Of a stretch of DNA of 64,000 nucleotides, positions 19,198 through 28,040 are shown one piece after another; position 1 is the first letter of the stretch, and every line of letters starts with the position of its first letter. The DNA comes from Micromonospora sp. Llam0 (GTDB lineage: Bacteria; Actinomycetota; Actinomycetes; Mycobacteriales; Micromonosporaceae): contig NZ_RJJY01000001.1 in the NCBI RefSeq assembly GCF_003751085.1, positions 5,456,001 through 5,520,000 on the forward strand. The letters run 5' to 3'. A model generated the notes under the pieces. It did no database searches. It had not been told where the DNA came from and worked only from the letters and a program-made list of their open reading frames with translations. Made by a program: the position numbers and the translations under genes.

Positions 19198-20859
19198 TCA
19201 GGACTTGAACTCGGCGGTGGCGAACCGCTCGTCGGTGAGCGGGCTGGCCTGCACCCCGATCACGTCCTCGGCGAAGACGATCGCCGGTGGGGAGTGCGAG
19301 ACCGGCACGCCCGGCAGGAACTCCATGATGTCGGCGTTGATGCCCTGGTACAGCTCGTAGCGGGCCTCGATGTCGGCGGTGCCGTCGGCCTCGACGAACT
19401 TGGCGAACAGGTCCGGGTTGTCGTAGCCCCATTCGTCCTTCGGCCGGTCGAAGAACGTACCGATGAAGTTGTAGGCGTCGCCGTAGTCACCGGTCCAGCC
19501 GAGCAGGTGCAGGTCGTGCGCGTTGCCGGAGGTGGTGGCGTTGAGGTAGTCCGGCGACCACTTCAGCGGGATCGGTTCGACGGTGATCCCGGCCTCCCGC
19601 AGGTCGGCGGCGAGCAGCTCGAAGATGTCCTTCGGGTTCGGCATGTACGGCCGGGTGACCTCGGTCGGGTAGTGGAACCGCAGCGTCAGGTCCGAGTGGC
19701 CGGCGTCGGCCAGCAGCTCCTTGGCCTTCGCCACGTCGTAGTCGTAGGTGGTGACGTCGGAGTTCCAGCCCTCGATGGTCGGCGGGACGAACTGGGTGGC
19801 GACCTCGGCGCCCGGCGGCATCTTCGAGTCGACCAGCGCCTGACGGTTCAGCGCATGGGCGATCGCCTGCCGGACCCGGATGTCGGCCAGTGCCGGGTTG
19901 CCCTGCTGGTTCATCGCCAGGTAGAGAACGTTGAACGCCGGGCGGGTAAGCACGTTGAAGCCGTCGTCCTTGAGCGGCTGCACGTCGGCCGGGCCGACCA
20001 GGTCGTAGCCCTGGATGCCGCCGTTGCGCAGCTCCTGCTTGCGGGCGTTCTCGTCGGAGATGGTCCGGAAGATCAGCGTCTTGACCTTCGCCTTCTCACC
20101 GGCGTAGTCGTCGTTGCGGACCAGGGTGAGGGTCTTGTTGGCGATGTCCCAGCTGTCGAACTTGAACGGCCCGGTGCCGGTGGGGTGCTCCAACGCGTAC
20201 GCCGGGTAGGAAATGTCGTCGGCGCTGCCGGTCACGTCGCTGGCGTTGTGCTCCTCCAGCGCCGCCGGCGAGTGGATGGAGAACGACGGCAGCATCAGGG
20301 CCGCCGGAATCTTGCTGGACACCCGGGTGAACGCCAGGTCCACGGTGGTGTCGTCGACCACGGTGCACGACTCGAACAGGCTCTCCGGCAGGTCTTCGCT
20401 CTCGTTGTTGGCGAAGCCGCCCATCACGTCCTGCCAGTAGGCGGTGACGTCGGGGCTCTGCATCAGGCCGGTCGCGTTGTACCAGCGGTCGAAGTTGACG
20501 CAGACCGCCTCGGCGTTGAAGTCGGTGCCGTCGTGGAACTTGACACCGGACTTCAGCTTGAACGTCCACACCGTACCGGACTCGTCCGGGGTCCAGCTCT
20601 CGGCCAGACCGGGTGTGATCGCCGTACCGCCCTCCTCGGGACGGACCAGGGTCTCGAACATCTGCCGGGCCACCCGCAGCGACTCGCCGTCGCTGGCGAA
20701 GCTGGGGTCGAGGACCTTCGGGTCGCCGGCTACGCCGAAGACCAGGGTGGCATCGCTGGAGTCGCCGGAGTCGTCACGCTCGCTCTCGGCGCAGCCGGCT
20801 AGGGCCAGCGCCGCGACCGCGACGGCCGCGATGGCGGCCTTCGGCCTGGGTGCACGCAT
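19198..20859 (-). CDS. Extracellular peptide-binding lipoprotein (SBP family 5)
   Basis: This 553-aa solute-binding protein is the capture component of the adjacent importer. ATG 20859 has GAGGTGA about 9 nt upstream, and the signal sequence ends in the lipobox LALAGC. The family-5 signature appears as PGLAESWTPDESGTVWTFKLKSGVKFHDG and the SBP_bac_5 fold fills the rest. As the first gene it probably sets the operon's expression. The 238 nt between it and recR is AT-richer than its surroundings and probably holds the promoter; no confident -35/-10 pair was found. Confidence 0.93.
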   Translation of the reverse strand: MRAPRPKAAIAAVAVAALALAGCAESERDDSGDSSDATLVFGVAGDPKVLDPSFASDGESLRVARQMFETLVRPEEGGTAITPGLAESWTPDESGTVWTFKLKSGVKFHDGTDFNAEAVCVNFDRWYNATGLMQSPDVTAYWQDVMGGFANNESEDLPESLFESCTVVDDTTVDLAFTRVSSKIPAALMLPSFSIHSPAALEEHNASDVTGSADDISYPAYALEHPTGTGPFKFDSWDIANKTLTLVRNDDYAGEKAKVKTLIFRTISDENARKQELRNGGIQGYDLVGPADVQPLKDDGFNVLTRPAFNVLYLAMNQQGNPALADIRVRQAIAHALNRQALVDSKMPPGAEVATQFVPPTIEGWNSDVTTYDYDVAKAKELLADAGHSDLTLRFHYPTEVTRPYMPNPKDIFELLAADLREAGITVEPIPLKWSPDYLNATTSGNAHDLHLLGWTGDYGDAYNFIGTFFDRPKDEWGYDNPDLFAKFVEADGTADIEARYELYQGINADIMEFLPGVPVSHSPPAIVFAEDVIGVQASPLTDERFATAEFKS

Positions 20860-21097
20860 GGGTGCTTCACCTCGTCCTTTGGGTACGGACAACGTAGTGA
20901 CGGGGGTCACCGATGGCGAGACCTTAGCCGGCGTTCGGCGCGACCGGAAACCAGCCGGAACGCGGTTGGTACCGGATCGTGTCTTAACTGTCCCGTCAAC
21001 GACGATCGAACCTTACAGCGCCGATGATAGGCCAGATATGTCCAAAATTGGGCTATACCAAGTTGTTACATGTTTCGTGTGTTTCGCCGGCCCGGTG

Positions 21098-21691
21098 TCA
21101 GACCGAACGTCGGCCTTCGAACGCCCGGCCCAGGGTGATCTCGTCGGCGTACTCCAGGTCGCCGCCGACCGGCAGGCCACTGGCCAACCGGGACACCGCG
21201 ATCCCCATCGGCTTCACCATCAGCGCGAGATAGGTGGCGGTCGCCTCACCCTCGGTGTTCGGATCGGTGGCCAGGATCAGCTCCTTGACCGTCCCCGAGC
21301 CCAACCGCAGCATCAGCTCACGGATCCGCAGGTTGTCCGGGCCGACCCCCTCCAGCGGATTGATCGCCCCACCGAGCACGTGGTAGCGCCCCCGGAACTC
21401 ACCGGTGCGCTCGATCGCCACCACGTCCTTCGGCTCCTCGACCACACACAGCACGTCGTCACTGCGCCGCTGGTCACGGCAGATCCGGCAGTGCTCGGTC
21501 TCGGCAACGTTGAAACACACCGTGCAGAACTTGACCAGGTCCTTGACCCGGCGCAGCGCGGTGGCCAGCCGGGTGACGTCCGCCGGGTCGGCGGAAAGAA
21601 TGTGGAACGCGATCCGCTGGGCGCTCTTCGGCCCCACGCCGGGCAACCGGCCCAGCTCGTCGATCAGGTCCTGAATGGCGCCTTCGTACAT
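21098..21691 (-). CDS. recR: Recombination mediator protein RecR
   Basis: This 197-aa protein acts with RecF/RecO to load RecA at gaps. It has the N-terminal helix-hairpin-helix ([20 protein letters not shown]), a four-cysteine zinc motif (C-x2-C and C-x2-C between residues 57 and 72: [18 protein letters not shown]) and a Toprim domain with DVVAIE and [12 protein letters not shown]. It is the last gene of the dnaX-ybaB-recR operon, 10 nt after ybaB, an order conserved in many bacteria. Confidence 0.96.
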   Translation of the reverse strand: MYEGAIQDLIDELGRLPGVGPKSAQRIAFHILSADPADVTRLATALRRVKDLVKFCTVCFNVAETEHCRICRDQRRSDDVLCVVEEPKDVVAIERTGEFRGRYHVLGGAINPLEGVGPDNLRIRELMLRLGSGTVKELILATDPNTEGEATATYLALMVKPMGIAVSRLASGLPVGGDLEYADEITLGRAFEGRRSV

Positions 21692-21701
21692 CTGCGGCGG
21701 C

Positions 21702-22034
21702 TCAGAACCCGGGTAGCCCGAGACCGCCGAGGCCGCCCGTGACCGGGCCCATCTTCTCCTCGGTCAGCTTGCGGACCTCGTCGTTGCCGTTGCGGACCGC
21801 AGCCAGCACCAGATCCTCCAGCGTCTCCACGTCCGCCGGGTCCACCGCACTGGGGTCGATCTTGATCGACCGGATCTCACCGACACCGGAAAGGGTCACC
21901 GTGACCAGCCCCCCGCCGGCCACGCCGGTCACCTCCGCCTCGGCCAGCTCGGCCTGGGCGGTCGCCATCTGCTGCTGCATCTTCTGCGCCTGCTTCAGCA
22001 TCTGCTGCATGTTGGGCTGTCCACCGGGGCGCAC
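21702..22034 (-). CDS. ybaB: YbaB/EbfC family nucleoid-associated protein
   Basis: This small 110-aa DNA-binding protein has the family pattern [21 protein letters not shown], forming the dimer coiled coil, followed by [17 protein letters not shown] and the [11 protein letters not shown] segment. GTG 22034 has AAGGAG 7 nt upstream and is preferred over the ATG nine codons later. It sits between dnaX and recR, as in Escherichia coli. Its role is thought to be nucleoid organisation or local transcription effects. Confidence 0.92.
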   Translation of the reverse strand: MRPGGQPNMQQMLKQAQKMQQQMATAQAELAEAEVTGVAGGGLVTVTLSGVGEIRSIKIDPSAVDPADVETLEDLVLAAVRNGNDEVRKLTEEKMGPVTGGLGGLGLPGF

Positions 22035-22147
22035 GGCACCGCTCCTTCGATCAGTGTGGCCGGACCGTGGCCAGCCTAGTCCGTCCCGCCGGATCCGCAG
22101 CGCCCGGCACGGAAGCCGCACACCTGGTCACCACGAATCGGTCTCGG

Positions 22148-24514
22148 TCACCGCGAATCGATCTCGCCGATCTTCTCCGCGCCGAGCGCCTGGCGCAGCA
22201 ACTGCATCGCCTGTTCCTCGCTGCTCTGCCGGGCGGTCTGCTCGTCCACCACTTCGTCCAGCGGCTCGTCGCCCGGGTCGAAGCCCTCATAGACGGGGCC
22301 ACGTGGCGGCCCAGGCGCGGCGCCGGACCGGACCGGCCCGTCGTAGTCCGGGTCGTACGGCGGCTCCTCGGCGGACGACCCGTCGGCCCAGGCACCGCCC
22401 CCCGCCGACGACGCTCCCCGACCGGCCGCGGCGGTCGCCGGGCGACCGACCGACCGCGACGCCGGGCCGTTCTGCTGCGTCGGTGCCGACCGTTGTCCCG
22501 ACCCAGGGCCGGTGGACGCGCCCCCACCACCCGGCCGGGCACCGTTGGCGGCCTGCCGGGTGCCGCCCGGCGGTGGGCCACCGCCGGCCGGGCCGTCGTT
22601 CACCGGCGGGGCGTCGCCGCCCGGTCGGGCCGGTTCGGGCCAGTCGGAGTCGTCGCCGCTGGACGGCTGGCGATCACCCGGGCGACTCGCACCCGGTCGG
22701 CCGCCGGCCCCGCCACCCGACGCCGCCGCGCGGGCGGCGCTGGCCGCAGCCGACCGGGTGGCGGCCGGCGGGCCGGCGGTGGCCGGACCGTTGGCAGGTG
22801 GGCCGGCGGCGGGTGCCGCCGGACCCGGCCGGGCGGCGCTGGCCCGGGCCGGACCGGACGCCGCACCGGCGGTCTCGCAGCGGATCTGCCACCGGACCCC
22901 GAGCGTCTCGTAGATGGCTTCGAGCAGCAGGTCCGGCGAGGCGGACAGCATGGTGGCGTGCACGCTGTGCCGGAACGTCAGCACCAGCACGTCGCCGTCG
23001 ACGTCGCGTACCGTCGCCTCGCGGACCACCGCGGCGGCCCGCTTGCTCCGGTTGCCGACCATGGCGAGGATTTCGTCCCAGGACCGCCGGACGGTTGCCG
23101 CGTCGAGCGCGCCCGGCGCGGCCGGGCCCGGCTGCGGCTCGGCGACGGCCGGATCGGGCATCACCGCTTCCGGCGGTACGGCCGGCGCGGCGGCCGGTGG
23201 TCGCTCAACTGCCGGCGGCGCGGCCGGTACGGCAGCGGCGGGCGGCGCGGCCGGCGGTCCGGACGGTGCCACTGCGGGAGTGGAGACCGCCGGTGCCACG
23301 GCGGCGGGAGCGGAGGCCACCGGCGCAGCAGCAGCGGCAGCCACCGGTACGCCGGCTGCCAGCCGACGCTCCATCCGCTCCATCCGCTGCAGCAGCGCCC
23401 CGGTCGACTCCTCGGCCCCCGGCAGCAGCATCCGAGCGCAGACCAGCTCCAGCAGCAGCCGTGGCGCGGTGGTGCCGCGCATCTCCACCAGGCCGTTGTG
23501 CACCGTGTCGGCGCACCGCGACAGCGTCGCCGGGCCGAGCCGCTCGGCCTGGGCGGTCATCCGGTCGATCTGGTCGGGTGGCCCGTCGATCAGCCCTTTG
23601 CTGACCGCGTCCGGCACCTGCTGCAGCACGATCAGGTCCCGCAACCGCTCCAACAGGTCGGAGGCGAACCGGCGGGGGTCGTGCCCGGCCTCGGCGACCC
23701 GGTCGACGGTTGCGTAGGCGGCGGCACCGTCACCGGCGGCGAGGGCGTCACACATCTCGTCCAGCAGGGCGCTGTCGGTGACGCCGAGCAGAGCCACCGC
23801 CCGTGGATAGCTGACCCCCTCCGGGCCGGCACCGGCGATCAACTGGTCGAGCACCGACAGGCTGTCCCGGGCGCTACCGCCGCCGGCCCGCACCACCAGC
23901 GGGAAGACCGCCGGGTCGACCTTGACGCCCTCGGCGGAGCAGAGCTGCTCCAGGTACGGCCGCAGCACCCCCGGCGGGATCAGCCGGAACGGGTAGTGGT
24001 GGGTCCGCGACTTGATCGTGCCGAGGACCTTCTCCGGCTCGGTGGTGGCGAAGATGAACTTGACGTAGTCCGGCGGCTCCTCGACCAGCTTGAGCAGCGC
24101 GTTGAAGCCGGCCGACGAGACCATGTGCGCCTCGTCGATGACGTAGATCTTGAACCGGCTGCTGGCCGGCGCGAAGAAGGCGCGTTCGCGCAGCTCACGG
24201 GCGTCGTCGACGCCGCCGTGGCTGGCCGCGTCGATCTCGATGACGTCGATCGAGCCGCTGCCGTCGGAGGCCAGGGCGCGGCACGAGTCGCACTTGCCGC
24301 ACGGCTCCGGCGTCGGCCCCTGCTCGCAGTTGAGCGAGCGGGCCAGGATCCGGGCGCTGGAGGTCTTGCCGCAGCCGCGCGGCCCGGAGAAGAGGTACGC
24401 GTGGTTGAGCCGCCCGGTCCGCAACGCCTGCGACAACGGCTCGGTGACGTGCTCCTGGCCGATGACCTCGGCGAACGTCCTCGGCCGGTACTTGCGGTAG
24501 AGCGCCAGTGCCAC
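22148..24514 (-). CDS. dnaX: DNA polymerase III subunit gamma/tau
   Basis: This 788-aa clamp-loader subunit has an AAA+ ATPase domain starting ALYRKYRPRTFAEVIGQEHV, Walker A GPRGCGKTSS near residue 46, a zinc module with four cysteines (CEQGPTPEPCGKCDSC) and the DEAH box in VIDEAHMVS. The collar domain follows. Residues from about 370 onward are a very Pro/Ala/Gly-rich linker and a tau-type C-terminus. GTG 24514 is 8 nt after AGGAGG; GTG 24520 would be only 2 nt from it. First gene of the dnaX-ybaB-recR operon. Confidence 0.95.
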   Translation of the reverse strand: MALALYRKYRPRTFAEVIGQEHVTEPLSQALRTGRLNHAYLFSGPRGCGKTSSARILARSLNCEQGPTPEPCGKCDSCRALASDGSGSIDVIEIDAASHGGVDDARELRERAFFAPASSRFKIYVIDEAHMVSSAGFNALLKLVEEPPDYVKFIFATTEPEKVLGTIKSRTHHYPFRLIPPGVLRPYLEQLCSAEGVKVDPAVFPLVVRAGGGSARDSLSVLDQLIAGAGPEGVSYPRAVALLGVTDSALLDEMCDALAAGDGAAAYATVDRVAEAGHDPRRFASDLLERLRDLIVLQQVPDAVSKGLIDGPPDQIDRMTAQAERLGPATLSRCADTVHNGLVEMRGTTAPRLLLELVCARMLLPGAEESTGALLQRMERMERRLAAGVPVAAAAAAPVASAPAAVAPAVSTPAVAPSGPPAAPPAAAVPAAPPAVERPPAAAPAVPPEAVMPDPAVAEPQPGPAAPGALDAATVRRSWDEILAMVGNRSKRAAAVVREATVRDVDGDVLVLTFRHSVHATMLSASPDLLLEAIYETLGVRWQIRCETAGAASGPARASAARPGPAAPAAGPPANGPATAGPPAATRSAAASAARAAASGGGAGGRPGASRPGDRQPSSGDDSDWPEPARPGGDAPPVNDGPAGGGPPPGGTRQAANGARPGGGGASTGPGSGQRSAPTQQNGPASRSVGRPATAAAGRGASSAGGGAWADGSSAEEPPYDPDYDGPVRSGAAPGPPRGPVYEGFDPGDEPLDEVVDEQTARQSSEEQAMQLLRQALGAEKIGEIDSR

Positions 24515-24626
24515 CCTCACCGCCTCCTCTCGACCAGGCAGGGTTCCACGCCGGGAGCCATTCTGCGCGGGCCGGGCCGGCGACCGCCACCCCGGAGCAG
24601 ATCCCCCGGCCGGCCCGGAGACGAAA

Positions 24627-24722
24627 GGGCCCCCCGTGCACCCGCCAGAGCTCGCTTATCCTTGCTGCCTTCCGGCCCTGGGGAGGTTCACGAGATGCAC
24701 GCCGCACGAGGGGTTGGCCCCA
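24627..24722 (-). ncRNA. ffs: Bacterial signal recognition particle RNA (4.5S type)
   Basis: The minus strand contains the conserved domain IV tip GGGCCGGAAGGCAGCAAGG with the GGAA tetraloop and the asymmetric internal loop that binds Ffh. Flanking arms pair (CGTGCA on the 5' side with TGCACG on the 3' side), giving one long hairpin of about 96 nt. It begins GGGGCCAACCCC. Ends are placed by pairing and may be off by a few bases. Confidence 0.9.
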
Positions 24723-24802
24723 CTGTACCCCGGGCGGTGGGCGGCCGTCGGCGACCCCGGCCCGTGCTGACCGCCACGTCCGCAGCCTGTATCGTGTCGG
24801 GC

Positions 24803-24887
24803 GGAGGATTCGCCTAGAGGCCTAGGGCGCACGCTTGGAAAGCGTGTTGGGTTCACACCCTCACGAGTTCGAATCTCGTATCCTCCG
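24803..24887 (+). tRNA. tRNA-Ser (anticodon GGA)
   Basis: The acceptor GGAGGAT pairs with ATCCTCC (24880-24886). The anticodon stem CACGC/GCGTG encloses TTGGAAA with anticodon GGA. A long variable arm (TTGGGTTCACACCCTCA) is typical of class II serine tRNAs, and the T loop is TTCGAAT. CCA is not encoded. Confidence 0.95.
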
Positions 24888-24903
24888 CTCGCTGAGCAGC
24901 CAC

Positions 24904-24945
24904 AACGCCGTTGGCCGGTCCCTCACGGGACCGGCCAACGGCGTT
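24904..24945 (+). terminator. Terminator of tRNA-Ser
   Basis: A perfect 19-bp stem (24904-24922 with 24927-24945) and loop TCAC lie 16 nt after the tRNA. The right arm of this hairpin is duplicated about 790 bp downstream. Confidence 0.85.
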
Positions 24946-24964
24946 CGCACACCTCTTCGTCTGG
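24921..24964 (+). repeat. Left copy of a 44-bp direct repeat (right half of the tRNA-Ser terminator)
   Basis: This segment matches 25711-25754 with three mismatches (24923, 24937 and 24952), exactly 790 bp away. The two copies bracket the toxin-antitoxin genes. Confidence 0.85.
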
Positions 24965-25105
24965 GCGCTGCCCTGCTGCTGCACGACGAGGCAGCCACCG
25001 ACGTTCAAGATCATTCCGTGAATGGTCCGTGTCGCAGGAGACCCTGCCTTCGGGTCTGTATGGGAGTATGGGAGATGGTCAAGAGCCGCGAGGAGGTGAG
25101 CCGTT

Positions 25106-25303
25106 ATGTCGAGCAACGCCGAGCAGATGCCCGAGTGGCCGACCGCTGAGCACGTGCCGGCTGAGGAGCTGGCGCGCCTTCAGGGCGTGCGCCCGGTCGC
25201 CTCGGTTGACGACCTTGCCCGGCCGGACATGTTCGAGTCGGATGATGAGTTGGATGACTTCCTCTCCGACCTGTACGCCTCCCGTCGGGCTGGGGCCGCG
25301 TGA
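25106..25303 (+). CDS. Putative VapB-type antitoxin
   Basis: This 65-aa acidic protein starts at ATG 25106 behind a strong AGGAGGTGA. It sits directly before a PIN-domain toxin frame and overlaps it through GTGA, the usual layout of a VapBC pair. The sequence (VPAEELARLQGVRPVASVDDLARPDMFESDDELDDFLSDLY) lacks an obvious ribbon-helix-helix; the acidic C-terminal part would be the toxin-neutralising segment. The antitoxin role is inferred from context. Confidence 0.7.
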   Translation: MSSNAEQMPEWPTAEHVPAEELARLQGVRPVASVDDLARPDMFESDDELDDFLSDLYASRRAGAA

Positions 25304-25703
25304 GTCTGGTTGTCCTGGATACTGACGTCGCGTCGGCAATCCTGCGGGGTCGGTGCCTGACCGGCTTCGCGCCCGTCTGGCCGGCAGGACTCTGTGCATC
25401 ACCTTCGTGACGCTCGGGGAGCTGACCAAATGGACCGTGCTTCGTAGCTGGGGGCCGCGCAAGTTGGCTGACCTGGCGCAGTGGCGGTCGGGTGTCGTGG
25501 TTCTTCCGTTCGATGAGGTGGTGGCGACAACTTGGGGTCAGATCCAGGCGCGTGCGCAGCATCGGGGCCGGCCCCAGCCGACGAATGACTCCTGGATCGC
25601 GGCCTGCTGCCTGGTCGAACGGCTACCCCTGGCAACATTCAATGGCAAGGACTACGCCGATTTCGCCGAGTACGAAGGCCTTCGCCTCTTCGACGTCTCG
25701 TAG
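25300..25703 (+). pseudogene. PIN-domain toxin (VapC-like), frameshifted
   Basis: VapC toxins are PIN-domain ribonucleases that cut tRNA or rRNA. Reading starts at GTG 25300 as SLVVLDTDVASAILRGR, giving the first catalytic Asp, but this frame stops early. The rest of the domain continues in another frame from about 25353: PDRLRARLAGRTLCITFVTLGE (Glu), TNDSWIAACCL (Asp) and ATFNGKDYADF (Asp). Restoring one base near 25343-25353 joins the two halves into a normal toxin of about 134 aa. All acidic residues of the active site are present across the two frames. The toxin is therefore probably inactive here, unless the shift is a sequencing error. Confidence 0.75.
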
Positions 25704-25710
25704 CTGCTGC

Positions 25711-25754
25711 CCGCACGGGACCGGCCAGCGGCGTTCGCACAGCTCTTCGTCTGG
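25711..25754 (+). repeat. Right copy of the 44-bp direct repeat
   Basis: The sequence CACGGGACCGGCCAGCGGCG and what follows repeats 24921-24964 with three mismatches. It begins 7 nt after the vapC stop, so the repeats flank the module closely on its downstream side. Confidence 0.85.
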
Positions 25755-25787
25755 AGTAGCAGCATCCGACCCTGCTACCGGGTCAGG

Positions 25788-26027
25788 TCACGACCCCGCC
25801 GGTACGCGGTAGCCGAGCAGCTGACCGTAGGTCATCAGCGGACGCAGCGTCGGAGTGAGCATCGTCGGCTCCGACGACCAGCGATGCCCACGGTTGCCCT
25901 CCAACCTCCGGTGCCGGGCCGCCGCACGCTCCCGGGCCAGCCCGGCCAGCCGCTTCGACGCCGCCGACCGCCCGTCCCGCCACTCCCGCCACCGCACCAC
26001 CAGCTCACGAAACATCTCGACAATCAC
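25788..26027 (-). CDS. Hypothetical basic protein
   Basis: A 79-aa Arg-rich protein (WREWRDGRSAASKRLAGLARERAAARHRRL) starts at GTG 26027, with GGAGAG close upstream; ATG 26015 is an alternative. No domain is recognised. It follows the two small genes upstream on the same strand and may be co-transcribed with them. Confidence 0.5.
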   Translation of the reverse strand: MIVEMFRELVVRWREWRDGRSAASKRLAGLARERAAARHRRLEGNRGHRWSSEPTMLTPTLRPLMTYGQLLGYRVPAGS

Positions 26028-26040
26028 TGCTCTCTCCACT

Positions 26041-26304
26041 TCAAGGTTGTTCTCCGCGCCGGGGCAGTCGAAAAAGTCCCTGGCGTTGCACGAATATCTC
26101 CCGCCGCTCGGCGGCATCGCCGGATTTGTCGATCACGTAACCCGTGACCCAGAGCCAGCCCTCGTACGTCGGCCTGGGGTCCACCGAGATCACCCGGAAC
26201 CGCAGCCTGCGCTCACCAGCGAACTGCACACTGGCCTCACCACCGACCACCAGCACGTCACCCGGCCTCGGCTCGGGCGCACGGAGCAGCCGACTACCCG
26301 CCAC
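26041..26304 (-). CDS. Hypothetical protein, beta-rich
   Basis: An 87-aa protein is read from GTG 26304, which overlaps the end of the preceding small gene. The core is RPGDVLVVGGEASVQFAGERRLRFRVISVDPRPTY split over several predicted strands, then EGWLWVTGYVID and REIFVQRQGLF, suggesting a small beta-barrel. I have no family name for it. The frame is open further upstream as far as 26703, but that stretch overlaps two better-supported genes. Confidence 0.55.
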   Translation of the reverse strand: MAGSRLLRAPEPRPGDVLVVGGEASVQFAGERRLRFRVISVDPRPTYEGWLWVTGYVIDKSGDAAERREIFVQRQGLFRLPRRGEQP

Positions 26305-26431
26305 GCCGATCCGCCAACGGATACGTCGTACGCCCACAGTCCGGACACCATCGAGACTTGACCTTGAACGACCACAGCCCGGCGCAGAAGCCCAGCAACG
26401 CCGCACTGAACAGCGCCCCGACATCCCACAT
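26294..26431 (-). CDS. Small membrane protein with a zinc-knuckle-like CPDC motif
   Basis: This 45-aa protein has ATG 26431 with AGAGGA about 8 nt upstream. Residues 4-22 are a hydrophobic helix (VGALFSAALLGFCAGLWSF), followed by KSRWCPDCGRTTYPLADRRGG, a CxxC motif on a basic tail. It overlaps the next gene by 11 nt. It is too short for most gene callers, but start, ribosome-binding site and overlap all agree. Confidence 0.6.
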   Translation of the reverse strand: MWDVGALFSAALLGFCAGLWSFKVKSRWCPDCGRTTYPLADRRGG

Positions 26432-26480
26432 CGATGGATTCCTCTCACAAGGGAAGACGTTTCCGATCGGTCACGCGTCG

Positions 26481-26703
26481 TCAGTCGTCGAACGCCACCG
26501 GCTCGCCGCCGTTGGCGCCACCGGGCAAGGACCTCGGCGAGGATCCGTCGGGCGCCGGCCTCACCGTGCTCGGCCTTCAGGTCCTCGAAACTCCACCGCA
26601 GCGTGAGAGCCACCTCGGCCGCTTCATCGGTTTCGCACTCTCGGATGATGTCGTCGGCGTTCGGACACGACTCGATCCAGCGATCCTGATCCATCGACGT
26701 CAT
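26481..26703 (-). pseudogene. Small hypothetical gene with a possible frameshift near its end
   Basis: From 26703 the frame reads TSMDQDRWIESCPNADDI and an acidic helical stretch to VLARWR. Its natural end seems to lie in a neighbouring frame: GCC AAC GGC GGC GAG CCG GTG GCG TTC GAC GAC TGA, ending at 26481. One base out of place near 26508-26516 would make it run on without a stop into the downstream genes, as seen. The frameshift is an inference from composition, not from a homologue. Confidence 0.4.
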
Positions 26704-26869
26704 GCCTCCTAGGCTGACTCGGCACCATCTGTACCGCGTAGGCTCCTACTGATGGCTGACGCTGACCTCGGCTCCCGACTGCAGCGGCATCTTGCTTGCC
26801 TACCGATGAGACTGCCCTGCCTGCGACGATCCGGGCAGGTGCTACGCACGGACACGAAGGACACGGCCC

Positions 26870-28036
26870 ATGTCCACTGAAGTCCCTCGACAGTTCAAGC
26901 CCAATCTTGTGCTAGTCAACCGCCGGAAGGCAGTTGGCTGGGAGTCCCGCAAGCGCGCAGCGCGCGAGCTGCACCGCGTAGGTCAACAGAACGGCATCCG
27001 CGAGACGCCGACGGTCGAGGCCATCGAGAAAGCGATGTACCGCCACGAGACCGGGCGTGTATCAGTCACCGACCCCATCTACCGCCAGCTCTACTGCCTG
27101 GCATACGACGCAAAGCCCCATGACCTGTTCGGCGAGCTAACCGGCAGCGCCGAGGATCGGCCGCACTTCAAGGCGCGATCCCACAAGTTCCTTACAGCCT
27201 TCATCGGCGCTGAAGGCGCTTGCCGGCTAGGCGAGACTACCGGCTGCACGCCAGCCAAGGAGCAGCTGCACACCTGCTCTTCGACTCCGGTCGAGCACCC
27301 GGAGGGCGACTGCACGCTGTACGTCTGGCCGTGCGGATCGGCAATCTTCCACCTTGTGGAGCACGTCGAGTTGTCCACGATCGCGGCACTCGCCGCGTGG
27401 CGGGAGGTGTCGTACGGCGACAACATCAAATGGGCTACCGACTATCTTGCACCTATCGCACCTGCCGAGGACGAGTCAGCGATGTACATCCTTGGCGTTC
27501 ATTGGGTTACCGAGCCAGCGTGGCCACCGGAGCTATTAGATGCCGCACTACGCATCATGTCGACCCCACGAGCATTGCTGCACCGCGATCGCGCCATGGA
27601 CGACGAACACCTAGCTCACGCCGAACTAGTCGAGCAGTCATTGCTTTCCGAGGCGTACGATCACGTAGGCATCGAATCGTTCGGCGTACCTGGGATTTCG
27701 GTGGGCTACGCCTCATGGTCCGGAGTCGTATACCATCCGATCTCAGCCGAGCGTTCCCTTACGGAATCCGAGATGGTCGCCTGCGAGCTTGCGATTCAAT
27801 CGATGTGGGCATACAGCGACGCGATCGCCCGACAGGTAGAACAGGGACGAGATCCGCAGGTACCGCCAGAACATGGATGGCGCTATCTCCGGGGAGCACG
27901 CTCCCGACTTACCGTCTCCCGCCTGCGGGAGACCGGACAACATCAGGCAATGCGCCGAGCAATCCTGCGAACGTGCGATCTAATGCCAGCCCTAGACCAA
28001 GCCATCGAAACCCTCCGCGATACGGATCGAGGCTGA
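26870..28036 (+). CDS. XRE-like regulatory protein of a two-gene unit
   Basis: This 388-aa cytoplasmic protein has an N-terminal segment (KPNLVLVNRRKAVGWESRKRAARELHRVG and GRVSVTDPIYRQLYCLAYDAKPHDLFG) that resembles the HTH and domain boundary of actinobacterial XRE regulators with large effector regions. The rest is unassigned. Several cysteines occur between residues 117 and 155. It lies 4 nt before an isochorismatase-like hydrolase and is surely co-transcribed with it. GC content is slightly below the flanking core genes. Confidence 0.6.
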   Translation: MSTEVPRQFKPNLVLVNRRKAVGWESRKRAARELHRVGQQNGIRETPTVEAIEKAMYRHETGRVSVTDPIYRQLYCLAYDAKPHDLFGELTGSAEDRPHFKARSHKFLTAFIGAEGACRLGETTGCTPAKEQLHTCSSTPVEHPEGDCTLYVWPCGSAIFHLVEHVELSTIAALAAWREVSYGDNIKWATDYLAPIAPAEDESAMYILGVHWVTEPAWPPELLDAALRIMSTPRALLHRDRAMDDEHLAHAELVEQSLLSEAYDHVGIESFGVPGISVGYASWSGVVYHPISAERSLTESEMVACELAIQSMWAYSDAIARQVEQGRDPQVPPEHGWRYLRGARSRLTVSRLRETGQHQAMRRAILRTCDLMPALDQAIETLRDTDRG

Positions 28037-28040
28037 GTCG

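Noticed and set aside
17848..20802. A 984-codon plus-strand frame across the ABC transporter operon
   Set aside because: It overlaps three well-supported minus-strand genes and has shadow-type composition.
22067..24817. A 916-codon plus-strand frame opposite dnaX that also runs through the SRP RNA
   Set aside because: The opposite strand is dnaX with full motifs; the frame crosses an RNA gene and has no domain.
26041..26703. One 220-aa gene covering the whole open frame
   Set aside because: Its middle third is the shadow of a 45-aa gene with its own ribosome-binding site, and the two outer parts look like separate proteins.
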